This document shows, piece by piece, positions 26,453 to 35,385 of a stretch of 64,000 nt of DNA (its first letter is position 1; each line of letters starts with the position of its first letter). The stretch is taken from contig NZ_JABFUC010000013.1 in the NCBI RefSeq assembly GCF_022341425.1, positions 85,119-149,118 on the forward strand. Reading direction: 5' to 3'. The notes beneath the pieces are model-generated. The model made no database searches. It worked only from the letters and a program-made list of their open reading frames with translations, and was not told the DNA's origin. This DNA is from Billgrantia campisalis. GTDB taxonomy: Bacteria > Pseudomonadota > Gammaproteobacteria > Pseudomonadales > Halomonadaceae. The position numbers and the translations under genes were made by a program.

Positions 26453-28024
26453 TCAGTTCTCCTCCAGGTTGGCCCCGGACTTCCACGACCAGTCGCGCCA
26501 GCGCAGGTCGAAGAGGTCCTTGCGGCGGTCCTTGAGATTGGTCACCGAACCCTCGGCACGCACCACGGTGAGCCGGGTCAGGTCCAGGTCCGAGAACATC
26601 ACCATCTCGGTGTTGGGGGTGGTCTCGGAGAGCACCGCGTCGTGGGGGAAGGCGAAGTCCGACGGCGAGAACACCGACGACTGGGCGTACTGGATGTCGA
26701 GGTTCTCGATCGACGGCACGTTGCCCACGCTGCCGCACAGCACCACGTAGCACTCGTTCTCGATGGCCCGCGCCTGAGAGCAGTGGCGCACCCGCAGGTA
26801 GCCGTTCTTGGTATCGGTCCAGAAGGGCACGAAGAGGATGTCCATGTCCTGGTCGGCGAGCAGCCGCGAGAGTTCGGGAAACTCCACGTCGTAGCAGATC
26901 TGGATGCCGACGCGCCCGGCGTCGGTGTCGAAGACGCGCAGCTCGTCGCCGCCGTCGATCACCCAGTCGCGGCGCTCCTGGGGGGTGATGTGCAGCTTGT
27001 CCTGGTGCTCGATGCTGCCGTCGCGGTGGCACAGGTAGCAGACGTTGTAGAGGCGGTCGTCCTCGCGCACCTCGATCATCGAGCCGGCCACGATGTTGAT
27101 GTTGTAGGCCACCGCCATGCGCGACAGCTCGGTGACGAACTGCTCGGTGAAGCCGGCCAGGAAGCGGACCGCCGCCTGCTGGTCCTGCTGGGCGGCGCGA
27201 TCCTGCAGGCCCATCAACGGGGCGTTGAACAGCTCCGGGAAGACCGCGAAGTCGCTCTGGTAGTCGGAGAGGGCGTCCACGAAGTACTCGACCTGCTGCA
27301 GCACCGCCTCCACCGAATCGAACTCGCGCATCTGCCACTGCACGGCGCCGACGCGCACCTGGGTGGGGCGGTTCTCCAGCACCCGCTCGGCGGGCTCGAA
27401 GAGGATGTTGTTCCACTCCAGCAGGGTCGCATAGCCCTGGGACTTCTCGTCCTCGGGCAGGTACTTGCGCAGCAGCCGCTTGACCTGGAAGTCGTTGGCC
27501 AGCTGGAAGGAGAGGATGGGGTCGTGGATCTCCTTGCGCGCGACCTTGTCCAGGTACTCGGCGGGGGAGAGCTCATCGGCGTGCTCGTGGTACTGAGGAA
27601 TGCGTCCGCCGGCCAGGATCGCCCGCAGGTTCATGGAGCGGCACAGCTCCTTGCGCGCCTCGTAGAGGCGCCGGCCCAGGCGATAGCCGCGGTAGTCCGG
27701 ATGAATCAGCACGTCGAGCCCGTACATGGCATCGCCGTCCGGGTCGTTGAGGATGGTCTCGCGCTTGCCGATCAGGTCGTCGTACTGGTGCGGGTTGGAG
27801 AAGGTGTCGTAGTCGACCAGGGCAGTCAGCGCCACGCCGACGATGGTCTCGTCGTCCTCGATGGCGATCTGGCCGTCGGGAAATTCCTTGATCAACTTGT
27901 CGATGGTGGGCTTCGGCCAGGCACCGCCGATATCGTCGTAGACCCGGTCCATCAGCGCCTTGAGCTGCGGATAGTCCTCGGGGGTGAGGTTGCGCAGGGT
28001 GAGGTGCAGATCGTCGAGGGACAT
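26453..28024 (-). CDS. Fusion of GNAT acetyltransferase and carbon-nitrogen hydrolase
   Basis: 523 residues from the ATG at 28024 (AAGGAT ribosome-binding region). The same frame stays open far upstream, but that part lies antisense-in-frame within the EamA gene and is not coding. Residues 1-200 form a GNAT domain (LTLRNLTPEDYPQLKALMDRVYDD, LIHPDYRGYRLGRRLYEARKEL). Residues about 230-520 form a nitrilase-superfamily domain with Glu in AVFPELFNAPL, Lys in HQDKLHITPQERR and Cys in VGIQICYDVEFPELSRLL, so the catalytic triad is complete. Such two-domain proteins are widespread and their substrate is unknown. The fusion suggests an amide is released and the amine acylated, or the reverse. Confidence 0.92.
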   Translation of the reverse strand: MSLDDLHLTLRNLTPEDYPQLKALMDRVYDDIGGAWPKPTIDKLIKEFPDGQIAIEDDETIVGVALTALVDYDTFSNPHQYDDLIGKRETILNDPDGDAMYGLDVLIHPDYRGYRLGRRLYEARKELCRSMNLRAILAGGRIPQYHEHADELSPAEYLDKVARKEIHDPILSFQLANDFQVKRLLRKYLPEDEKSQGYATLLEWNNILFEPAERVLENRPTQVRVGAVQWQMREFDSVEAVLQQVEYFVDALSDYQSDFAVFPELFNAPLMGLQDRAAQQDQQAAVRFLAGFTEQFVTELSRMAVAYNINIVAGSMIEVREDDRLYNVCYLCHRDGSIEHQDKLHITPQERRDWVIDGGDELRVFDTDAGRVGIQICYDVEFPELSRLLADQDMDILFVPFWTDTKNGYLRVRHCSQARAIENECYVVLCGSVGNVPSIENLDIQYAQSSVFSPSDFAFPHDAVLSETTPNTEMVMFSDLDLTRLTVVRAEGSVTNLKDRRKDLFDLRWRDWSWKSGANLEEN

Positions 28025-28080
28025 GGCGCATCCTTGTTGGTCAGGGAGTCGAGTCGGGGAGTCCTCTGAATGGCAGTCTA

Positions 28081-28986
28081 TCACGCGCGATCCACGCCGC
28101 TGATAGCCCGCCGCAGCGGCCGGGTCAGGGTCTGGGCCATGACCACGCCGGCGAGCACCAGGACGCCGCCAATGAAGTGGAAGGCGGCCACCCGCTCGCC
28201 GAGAAAGGCCATGGCGATCAGGGCGCTGAACAGCGGCATCAGGTTGATGAAGATGCTCGCCTGGCTGGCGCCGATCTGGCGGATGGCGCGCATCCACAGG
28301 TAGGTGGTGATGATCGAGGCGGGGATACCGGCGTAGAGAATCAGCCAGACATTGTGGCCGTCCACCGGCGTCATGGGCCCCAGCAGGTAGCCGGGCAGCA
28401 GGAACAGCACCGCGAAGCAGACCTGGACATAGAGCACCACCCAGGGCGGCAGGTCGAGAGGCCAGCGCTTGAGCATCACCCCGTAGAGGGCGTAGCAGGT
28501 GGCGGCGACGACCATCAGCGCATCGCCCAGGGCGACCTCCAGCTCCAGCAGCGAGAGGGGGTTGCCGCGCCCCAGCAGCACCGCGACGCCGACCAGTGCC
28601 AGGACGCCGCCCAGGGTGCCGCCGAGGCTCGGTGCCTCGCGCAGGATCAGCGCGCTGAGCAGCACCGTGAGCAGCGGCACCATGGCGGCCAGGATCCCCA
28701 TGTTGGTGGCCGAGGTGGTTTCGGCGGCCACGTAGGCCAGCCCCTGCCACAGCGCCATGCCGAGCAGCCCCAGGGCGGCGAGCTTCGGCCACTCCCGGCG
28801 AATCGTTGCCCGATGCTGCCAGGCGGCCGGCGCCAGGAAGGGGGTGAGCACGGCGAGCGCCAGCACCCAGCGTAGAAAGGCGATGCTGCTCGGCGCGATG
28901 GCGCCCACGGTGAGTTGGTTGATGGTCATGTTGCCCGACCAGATCAGCACGGCCCCCAGCGGGGCCAGAAAGTAGAGCAGCGGCAT
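28081..28986 (-). CDS. EamA/DMT-family transporter
   Basis: 301 residues from the ATG at 28986, with GAGG five bases upstream. Ten hydrophobic segments in two EamA repeats are visible. The first begins LLYFLAPLGAVLIWSGNMTINQLTV and includes REWPKLAALGLLGMALWQGLAYVAAETTSATN; the second begins LGDALMVVAATCYALYGVMLKRW and ends FHFIGGVLVLAGVVMAQTL. The family exports or imports amino acids and other small metabolites; this member's substrate is unknown. It is divergent from the BCCT carrier and ends 56 bases before the GNAT-nitrilase gene. Confidence 0.88.
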   Translation of the reverse strand: MPLLYFLAPLGAVLIWSGNMTINQLTVGAIAPSSIAFLRWVLALAVLTPFLAPAAWQHRATIRREWPKLAALGLLGMALWQGLAYVAAETTSATNMGILAAMVPLLTVLLSALILREAPSLGGTLGGVLALVGVAVLLGRGNPLSLLELEVALGDALMVVAATCYALYGVMLKRWPLDLPPWVVLYVQVCFAVLFLLPGYLLGPMTPVDGHNVWLILYAGIPASIITTYLWMRAIRQIGASQASIFINLMPLFSALIAMAFLGERVAAFHFIGGVLVLAGVVMAQTLTRPLRRAISGVDRA

Positions 28987-29089
28987 GGTGTCCTCGGTAC
29001 GTTGAAACGAGGCCTCTCGCTGTCGGAGGCTGGAAGAGGGGGAATGGTAAGCTGATGATGACTGACATCCCACCATAAGGAAGTCTGCC

Positions 29090-30766
29090 ATGAACGATCC
29101 GAGCGATCCGAGCGATCCGAGCGATCCGAGCGATCCGTCATCGCACGCCGCGACCAGTGACATGGAGACGGACTACGTCGTCGGACAGGACAATATCGAA
29201 GGGCAGCTGGGACCTTTCGGTTTCGATGTGCACAACCGGGTCTTTATCGTATCGGCGCTGGCGTCGCTGGTTTTCATCATCCTGACCCTGCTGTTTCCGG
29301 CGCGGGCGGGGGCCCTGTTCCAGACCATCGTTAGCTTCGCCACCGGGACGCTGGACTGGTACTTCATGCTGGTGGTGGATTTCTTCATCCTCTTTTGTGT
29401 CGTCCTGATCGTCTCGCCCTATGGCTCGGTGAGGCTGGGGGGACCCGATGCGCGGCCGGATTACCACTACCTTTCCTGGTTCGCGATGCTGTTCGCCGCC
29501 GGTATCGGCATCGGGCTGCTGTTCTTCGGCGTGCTGGAGCCGGTCTATCACGCCAATGTGTCCTTGCCACTGGGCATTGCCTCGCCTTTCGGGGCCGACG
29601 GGGCACTGAATCCGGAGGCGATTCCCGAGGCCACGGCGCTGGGCCTGGCCGGCACCTACCTGCACTGGGGCATCCACGGCTGGGCGGTTTATGTGGTGAT
29701 GGCCCTGGCGCTGTCCATCTTCACCTATAACAAGGGCCTGCCCTTCTCCATTCGGTCGGCGTTCTTCCCGATCCTCGGCGATCGCGTCTGGGGCTGGTGG
29801 GGCCATGTGATCGATATCCTGGCGGTCTTTTCCACGCTCTTCGGCCTGGCCACCTCCCTCGGGCTCGGCGCGCAGCAGGCCAATGCGGGGATGAACTTCG
29901 TTTTCGGCCTGGAGGTGAGCGCCGCCGCGCAGGTGATCATTATTCTGCTGGTCACCGCGGTGGCCCTGGTGTCGGTATGGCGCGGGCTCGATGGCGGCGT
30001 GAAGAAGCTCTCCGAGTTCAACATGATCATGGCCGTGCTGTTCTTCTTCTTCGTGCTGTTGGCCGGCCCGACCCTGGTGGCCATGAGCGGCTTCTGGACG
30101 GGGCTTACGACCTATGTGACGGAGTTCGTGCCGCTCTCGGCGCCCTTTGGACGTGAGGACGACGCCTATCGGCAGGACTGGACGATCTTCTACTGGGCCT
30201 GGTGGATCAGCTGGGCGCCCTTCGTCGGCATGTTCATCGCCCGGGTGTCCCGCGGGCGCACGATCCGTGAATTCGTGATCTGCGTGCTGATCATTCCCAG
30301 CCTGTTCATCTTCATCTGGATGGGCGTCGTCGGTTCCACCGCCCTGGATCAGCTCTATGCCAGCCCGGAGACCAGTCTGGTCAAGGCGTACGTGATCGAC
30401 ACCTACAGCCCCGAGCTGTCGCTGTTCGGCATGCTCAACGAGCTGCCGCTGACCGGTCTGATGTCGACCATCGCCATCGTGCTGGCGCTGATCTTCTTCG
30501 TCACCTCCTCGGATTCCGGCTCTCTGGTGATCGATACCATTACCGCCGGCGGCAAGATCGACGCCCCCCGGACCCAGCGGATGTTCTGGGCGGTGGTGGA
30601 GGGCTTGATCGCCATCGTGCTGCTGCTGGGCGGCGGGCTGTCGGCGCTGCAGGCGGGGGTGACGGCAACGGCGATTCCCTTCTCTATCGTGATGCTGCTG
30701 ATGTGCTACAGCATCATCAAGGCGCTGAATGGGGAGCTGCGTCTCGGAGCCTCAAAGCTGCGCTGA
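29090..30766 (+). CDS. BCCT-family carrier for betaine-type osmolytes
   Basis: 558 residues, start after AAGGAAG. Twelve hydrophobic segments. The aromatic signature of the family is present in WTIFYWAWWISWAPFVGMFIARVSRGRT, and GIGIGLLFFGVLEP holds the glycine-rich Na+/substrate stretch. Members import glycine betaine, choline or carnitine, usually with Na+. The N-terminus starts MNDPSDPSDPSDPSDPSS, encoded by a 9-base tandem repeat, ahead of the first helix; this tail is variable in length in BCCT proteins and faces the cytoplasm. No choline-oxidation genes are adjacent. Confidence 0.93.
   Translation: MNDPSDPSDPSDPSDPSSHAATSDMETDYVVGQDNIEGQLGPFGFDVHNRVFIVSALASLVFIILTLLFPARAGALFQTIVSFATGTLDWYFMLVVDFFILFCVVLIVSPYGSVRLGGPDARPDYHYLSWFAMLFAAGIGIGLLFFGVLEPVYHANVSLPLGIASPFGADGALNPEAIPEATALGLAGTYLHWGIHGWAVYVVMALALSIFTYNKGLPFSIRSAFFPILGDRVWGWWGHVIDILAVFSTLFGLATSLGLGAQQANAGMNFVFGLEVSAAAQVIIILLVTAVALVSVWRGLDGGVKKLSEFNMIMAVLFFFFVLLAGPTLVAMSGFWTGLTTYVTEFVPLSAPFGREDDAYRQDWTIFYWAWWISWAPFVGMFIARVSRGRTIREFVICVLIIPSLFIFIWMGVVGSTALDQLYASPETSLVKAYVIDTYSPELSLFGMLNELPLTGLMSTIAIVLALIFFVTSSDSGSLVIDTITAGGKIDAPRTQRMFWAVVEGLIAIVLLLGGGLSALQAGVTATAIPFSIVMLLMCYSIIKALNGELRLGASKLR
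29096..29137 (+). repeat. In-frame 9-base tandem repeat in the BCCT start
   Basis: The unit GATCCGAGC occurs four times perfectly (29096-29131) with a partial fifth (GATCCG). Each unit encodes Asp-Pro-Ser, so changes in copy number keep the frame. Confidence 0.95.
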
Positions 30767-30838
30767 TGCCTTCTGCGCATCTGGATGGCCGGCCGTGGGC
30801 ATCGGCGTGGTGAGAGGGGACCACGGCTGGCCGGGCAA

Positions 30839-31240
30839 TCAGCCGAGCGCGGCGATGCCTGCCCTGGCGACGAGTACGTCCTGGTCGGCCTTGACCCCGG
30901 AGACGCCGACGGCTCCGGCTACCTGGCCTTCGACGATCACCGGCACGCCGCCCTCCAGCAGCCCCGAGAGCGGGGCGGACAGAAAGGCCGGCCGGCCGTT
31001 GTTGATCATCTCCTCAAAGATCCGGGTCTCCTTGCGCGCCACGGCGGCACTGCGCGCCTTCTCGGCGCTGATGATGGCGGTCATCGGCGCGGCGCCGTCG
31101 AGGCGGCGCAGGCCCAGCGGGTGGCCGCCATCGTCGGCCACCACGATGGTGACGGTCCAGCCGCTGGCTTCGGCTTCGCGCTGGGCAGCGTCAAGGATGG
31201 TGTTGACGTCGTCCAGGGTCAGGATAGGTTTGGTTTGCAT
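30839..31240 (-). CDS. glcG: GlcG/HbpS-family protein
   Basis: 133 residues with a GAGGACACC ribosome-binding region. LTLDDVNTILDAAQREAEASGWTVTIVVADDGGHPLGLRRLDGA and AEKARSAAVARKET, with GLLEGGVPVIVEGQVAGAVGVSGV, are the hallmarks of GlcG/HbpS (DUF336). It is encoded downstream of glcDEF in the same direction, as in E. coli. Its role in glycolate oxidation is not settled; related HbpS proteins bind heme. The gap to glcF is 118 bases. Confidence 0.93.
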   Translation of the reverse strand: MQTKPILTLDDVNTILDAAQREAEASGWTVTIVVADDGGHPLGLRRLDGAAPMTAIISAEKARSAAVARKETRIFEEMINNGRPAFLSAPLSGLLEGGVPVIVEGQVAGAVGVSGVKADQDVLVARAGIAALG

Positions 31241-31358
31241 TGTGGTGTCCTCTGTCGAGTGGGTCAGTCGGGTGGGTGGAAAAGGGTGGGCGGAACACAG
31301 GGGCTCCGGGCACCGTGGCGCTGGCCACGGGCCTGGTTAAGTCGAACCGGGTCCGCCG

Positions 31359-32612
31359 TCAGCTCGGCGGGAGCGCCTCGTCGACGATCTCGATCCAGTG
31401 TTTGACCGGGGTGCGGTTGGCGCCGGCGAGGTGGGTCTGGCAGCCGATATTGGCCGTCACGATCACCTCGGGCTCGCCCGCCTCCAGGCTGTCGAGCTTG
31501 TTGTCACGCAGCTGGGTGGCGAGCTCGGGCTGGGTGATGGCATAGGTGCCCGCCGAGCCGCAGCAGAGGTGGGCATTCGCCACCGGCGCAAGGGGGAAGC
31601 CGAGGCGGGACAGCACGCCCTCCACGGCGCCGCCGAGCTTCTGGGCGTGCTGCAGGGTGCAGGGGCAGTGGAAGGCGAGCCGGCGGCTGGCCGCTGCCTC
31701 GAGGGCCTCGAGGGGTTCGTCGCGCAGCACCTCGACCAGGTCCCGGGCCAGCGCGCTGACCCGCCGGGCCTTCTCGGCATAGGCCGGGTCGTCGGTGAGA
31801 AGGTCGGCGTACTCCTTGACGAAGGCGCCGCAGCCGCTAGCGGTCTGGACGATGGCTTCCACTCCCGCTTCGCCGTTGTCTTTCTCGATATGCGGCCACC
31901 AGGCGTCGATATTGGCCCGGGCTCGCGCCCGCCCGGCCTCCTGGGCGTTGAGATGGAAGTCGATGGCGCCACAGCAGCCCGCCTCGCCGACCGGCGTGAG
32001 GCCGATGCCGAGGCGATCGAGCACCCGGGCGGTGGCGGCATTGGTGTTGGGCGAGAGCCCCGGCTGCACGCAGCCTTCCAGGATCAGCATCTGCCGTGCG
32101 TGGCGCCGGTGGTCGGGGCGGGTGCCGGCATCCACGGGTCGGGGCGGCAGCTTGTCGCGCAGGACACCGGGCACCAGCGGCCGGAAGGTCTGGCCCAGCT
32201 TGAGCAGCGCGCGAAAGCGCTTCGGGTCCACCAGGAGCTTGCGCAGGGCGAAGCGCCGGGCGCGTTCGGCGGGACCTCGCGGCACGCGTCTGTCGATCTC
32301 GGCGCGGCCGATGTCGAGCAGTTTGTGGTACTCCACACCCGAGGGGCAGGTGGTCTCGCAGCTGCGGCAGGTGAGGCAGCGGTCCAGGTGCAGCCGGGTC
32401 TGGGCGGTGAGGTTCTCGCTGTCGTCGGGGTTCTCCAGCATCTGCTTCATCAGGTAGATGCGGCCACGAGGGCCGTCGCGCTCGTCGCCCAGCAGCTGGT
32501 AGGTGGGGCAGGTGGCGTTGCAGAAGCCGCAGTGCACGCAGCTGCGCAGCACCCGGTCGGCCTCACGGATGTGCGGCTGTTCGAGGGCCTCCTGGCTAAA
32601 GTGCGTCTGCAT
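31359..32612 (-). CDS. glcF: Glycolate oxidase iron-sulfur subunit (GlcF)
   Basis: 417 residues. Two 4Fe-4S cysteine motifs are visible (CVHCGFCNATCPTYQ and CLTCRSCETTCPSG), followed by two CCG-type domains containing EAGCCGAIDFHLN and AHLCCGSAGTYAI. GlcF passes electrons from the flavin subunits to the quinone pool. The start touches the stop of glcE directly, so translation is probably coupled. Length and motifs match the family. Confidence 0.96.
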   Translation of the reverse strand: MQTHFSQEALEQPHIREADRVLRSCVHCGFCNATCPTYQLLGDERDGPRGRIYLMKQMLENPDDSENLTAQTRLHLDRCLTCRSCETTCPSGVEYHKLLDIGRAEIDRRVPRGPAERARRFALRKLLVDPKRFRALLKLGQTFRPLVPGVLRDKLPPRPVDAGTRPDHRRHARQMLILEGCVQPGLSPNTNAATARVLDRLGIGLTPVGEAGCCGAIDFHLNAQEAGRARARANIDAWWPHIEKDNGEAGVEAIVQTASGCGAFVKEYADLLTDDPAYAEKARRVSALARDLVEVLRDEPLEALEAAASRRLAFHCPCTLQHAQKLGGAVEGVLSRLGFPLAPVANAHLCCGSAGTYAITQPELATQLRDNKLDSLEAGEPEVIVTANIGCQTHLAGANRTPVKHWIEIVDEALPPS

Positions 32613-33716
32613 TCAGACCTCCGCGTAGAGACGGCCGGGATTGAAGATGCCCGAGGGGTCGAGTTCGGCCTTGAGGCGGCGGTGGTACTTCTCGAGCGCC
32701 GGGGCGAGCGGGGTGAAGGGGGACGCCACCGGCTGTCCGCTGGCGCCGCGCCAGCAGGTGGCGTGGCCGCCGACCCGGGCGCAGGCCTCGCGCAGGGTCT
32801 CGGCATCGAGCTCGCTGCGCACCCAGCGCTGGGCGCCGGCCCAGTCATGCACCACCTGGTCGTCATCGAGCCCCGGCAGCGCCAGCGGCGGCGTGTGCTG
32901 GGGCAGCGAGAGCCGCCACAGCGGCCGCGGGTCGTCGCGGGAGAACAGCGCCAGGCGCTGCTCGCGCAGGGCGTCCCAGACGTCATTGTCCGCCTCGTCG
33001 CCGCCCACTCGGGCGCGGGTATCGGCCACCGAGCGCTCGCCGCCCTCCAGGCGCAGGTAGAGGGCGCCCTCGAACCAGGCCGCGGCGCTGATCGGCAGCG
33101 GCTCGCGGCCCCAGGCGGTGAGCCGCGTTAGGGCCTCTTCCAGGGGCAGCGCAAGGCGCAGACTGTGCACCGCACGGGGACGCGGCAGTACCTTTAACGA
33201 TACCTCGCTGATCAGCCCCAGGGTGCCCAGGGCGCCGACCATCAGCCGCGAGAGATCGTAGCCGGCGACGTTCTTCATTACCTGGCCGCCGAAGCGCTGC
33301 TCGATCCCCCGATGGTTGATCACCCGGGTGCCCAGCACGAAATCGCGCACGCTGCCGGCCCAGGGACGGCGCGGTCCGGAGAGGCCGCAGGCGACCATGC
33401 CGCCGACGGTGGCGTCACGGCCCAGGTGGGGCGGCTCACAGCCGAGCATCTGGTCGTGCTCGGCCAGGGCGGCCTCGAGCTCGGCCAGCGGGGTGCCCGC
33501 CCGTGCCGAGACCACCAGTTCCACCGGGTCGTAGAAGGTGATGCCGCGGTGCTCGGCGGTGCTCAGCGTCTCGCCTGTCACGCGGCGACCATAGAAGGCC
33601 TTGGTGTCGCCGCCGACGATGCGCAGTGGCGCGCGCTCGTCCGCGGCCCGGCGGATCTGCTCGCCCAGCGTTTCGCTGGCGTCGTGGGCCGGGGAGGGTG
33701 CTGCTCTGCTCGCCAT
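32613..33716 (-). CDS. glcE: Glycolate oxidase FAD-binding subunit (GlcE)
   Basis: 367 residues from the ATG at 33716, which has AGGAG five bases upstream. The frame stays open above this point but runs into glcD. LRIVGGDTKAFYGR, VVSARAGTPLAELEAALAEHDQMLGCEPPHLGRDATVGGMVACGLSGPRRPWAGSVRDFVLG is the FAD PCMH domain of GlcE. VMKNVAGYDLSRLMVGALGTLGLISEVSLKVLPRP is the conserved middle. GlcE works as a complex with GlcD and GlcF. The gene sits 11 bases after glcD. Confidence 0.95.
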   Translation of the reverse strand: MASRAAPSPAHDASETLGEQIRRAADERAPLRIVGGDTKAFYGRRVTGETLSTAEHRGITFYDPVELVVSARAGTPLAELEAALAEHDQMLGCEPPHLGRDATVGGMVACGLSGPRRPWAGSVRDFVLGTRVINHRGIEQRFGGQVMKNVAGYDLSRLMVGALGTLGLISEVSLKVLPRPRAVHSLRLALPLEEALTRLTAWGREPLPISAAAWFEGALYLRLEGGERSVADTRARVGGDEADNDVWDALREQRLALFSRDDPRPLWRLSLPQHTPPLALPGLDDDQVVHDWAGAQRWVRSELDAETLREACARVGGHATCWRGASGQPVASPFTPLAPALEKYHRRLKAELDPSGIFNPGRLYAEV

Positions 33717-33727
33717 GCTCGCTCCTG

Positions 33728-35215
33728 TCAGCCGTGCCCGGGGGGCGTCGCGGGGGCGCGCTCGAGGGTGCGGTACTCCGAACAGCGCGCCGGGGTGGGG
33801 ATGTTCTTGCCCGGGTTGAGCAGCTGGTCCGGGTCGAAGGCGGCCTTGGCGGCGCGAAAGGTGGCCAGTTCGTCGGGGCGGAACTGGGCGCACATCTGGT
33901 TGATCTTCTCGCGGCCCACCCCGTGCTCGCCGGTGATGGTGCCGCCCACCGCCACGCACAGCTCGAGGATCTCCCCGCCCAGCGCCTCGGCCACCGCCAG
34001 CTCGCCCTCGCGGTTGGCGTCGAACAGGATCAGCGGATGCATGTTGCCGTCGCCGGCGTGAAAGACGTTGGCCACCCGCAGCCCGTAGCGTTCGGAGAGC
34101 TCGGCGATGCCCTTGAGCACCTGCGGCAGCTCGCGGCGGGGGATGGTGCCGTCCATGCAGTAGTAGTCGGGCGACATGCGCCCCACCGCCGGGAAGGCGT
34201 TCTTGCGCCCGGCCCAGAACAGCGCCCGCTCGGCCTCGTCACGGGCCTGGCGCACCTCGCTGGCGCCGGCGGCCTCGAGCACCCGGCGCACGATGGCGCA
34301 GTCGTCGTCCACGTCGGCCTCGACGCCGTCCAGCTCGCACAGCAGGATCGCCTCGGCCTCCACCGGGTAGCCGGCGCCGATGAAGTCCTCGGCGGCGCGG
34401 ATGGCGAGGTTGTCCATCATCTCCAGGCCGCCCGGGATGATCCCGGCGGCGACGATGTCGCCCACCGCGCGGCCGGCCTTCTCCACGTCGTCGAAGCTCG
34501 CCATCAGCACCTTGGCGGTCTCGGGCTTGGGCAGCAGCTTGACGGTGATCTCGGTGACCACGCCGAGCATTCCCTCGGAGCCGGTGAACAGCGCCAGCAG
34601 GTCGAAGCCGGGGGCGTCCAGGGCCTCGCTGCCCAGCGTCAGTCGCTCGCCCTCGATGGTCATCACCTCCACCTTGAGTACGTTGTGCACCGTGAGGCCG
34701 TACTTCAGGCAGTGCACGCCGCCGGCGTTCTCGGCCACGTTGCCGCCGATCGAGCAGGCGATCTGGGAGGAGGGGTCCGGGGCGTAGTAGAGCCCGTGGG
34801 GGGCGGCGGCCTCGGAGATCGCCAGGTTGCGCACCCCGGGCTCGACCCGGGCGGTGCGCGCCTCGGGGTCGATCTCGAGAATGCGGTCGAAGCGCGACAG
34901 CACCAGTAGCACCCCTTGTGCCAGCGGCAGGGCGCCGGCGGAGAGACCGGTGCCGGCGCCACGGCTCACCACCGGTACGCCCAGCGCGTGGCAGCGGCGC
35001 AGCAGGGTCTCGACCTCGTCCAGGGTGCCGGGCAGGGCCACCAGCATGGGCAGGGTGCGATAGACGGAGAGGCCGTCGCATTCGAAGGGCCGCAGATCCT
35101 CCTCGCGCTCCAGCAGCGGCATATCGGGCAGGTGATGCCGCAGGTCGGCCGTCACCGCGGCTTTGTCGCGTAAGGGGATGTCGCCATCGAGACGTGCGTC
35201 GTGGAGGATATTCAT
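33728..35215 (-). CDS. glcD: Glycolate oxidase catalytic FAD subunit (GlcD)
   Basis: 495 residues. VVSRGAGTGLSAGALPLAQGVLLVLSRFDRI and SSQIACSIGGNVAENAGGVHCLKYGLTVHNVL form the FAD-binding PCMH domain. The C-terminal cap includes NVFHAGDGNMHPLILFD and GGTITGEHGVGREK, which hold catalytic histidines of the GlcD/D-lactate dehydrogenase family. It oxidises glycolate to glyoxylate. First gene of glcDEFG. An IclR-type palindrome lies 65 bases upstream (35280-35294), so expression is probably tied to glyoxylate status. Confidence 0.96.
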   Translation of the reverse strand: MNILHDARLDGDIPLRDKAAVTADLRHHLPDMPLLEREEDLRPFECDGLSVYRTLPMLVALPGTLDEVETLLRRCHALGVPVVSRGAGTGLSAGALPLAQGVLLVLSRFDRILEIDPEARTARVEPGVRNLAISEAAAPHGLYYAPDPSSQIACSIGGNVAENAGGVHCLKYGLTVHNVLKVEVMTIEGERLTLGSEALDAPGFDLLALFTGSEGMLGVVTEITVKLLPKPETAKVLMASFDDVEKAGRAVGDIVAAGIIPGGLEMMDNLAIRAAEDFIGAGYPVEAEAILLCELDGVEADVDDDCAIVRRVLEAAGASEVRQARDEAERALFWAGRKNAFPAVGRMSPDYYCMDGTIPRRELPQVLKGIAELSERYGLRVANVFHAGDGNMHPLILFDANREGELAVAEALGGEILELCVAVGGTITGEHGVGREKINQMCAQFRPDELATFRAAKAAFDPDQLLNPGKNIPTPARCSEYRTLERAPATPPGHG

Positions 35216-35279
35216 CTCGGCTCCCGAAGCGGTGGGGATGCGTCACTGCATTCTAGGCAGACAGTCGGATTTGTGTAAA

Positions 35280-35294
35280 TGGAAAAAATTTCCA
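35280..35294. promoter_or_regulatory. IclR-type palindrome upstream of glcD
   Basis: TGGAAA-AAA-TTTCCA, both arms perfect, 65 bases before the glcD start. It is one of the TGGAAA-N3-TTTCCA sites spread through this half of the window. Confidence 0.7.
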
Positions 35295-35331
35295 CGATGT
35301 TTTGACGAGTGTCAGCAGCGCTCGACAAGAA

Positions 35332-35358
35332 GGCCCCGCCAGCGATGCTGGTGGGGCC
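35332..35358 (-). terminator. Terminator of the glycolate/lactate permease
   Basis: A 12-bp stem with one G-T pair (GGCCCCGCCAGC / GCTGGTGGGGCC) and a GAT loop lies 27 bases beyond the permease stop. On the minus strand TTCTTGT follows. It separates the permease from glcDEFG. Confidence 0.75.
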
Positions 35359-35385
35359 CTGTGGGGGGGGGGCTGGGGTGGGCAA

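Noticed and set aside
28025..29068. Upstream extension of the GNAT-nitrilase frame by 348 codons
   Set aside because: It lies in another frame of the EamA gene on the same strand, is Arg/Gly/Ala-rich and matches nothing; the start at 28024 has a proper ribosome-binding site.
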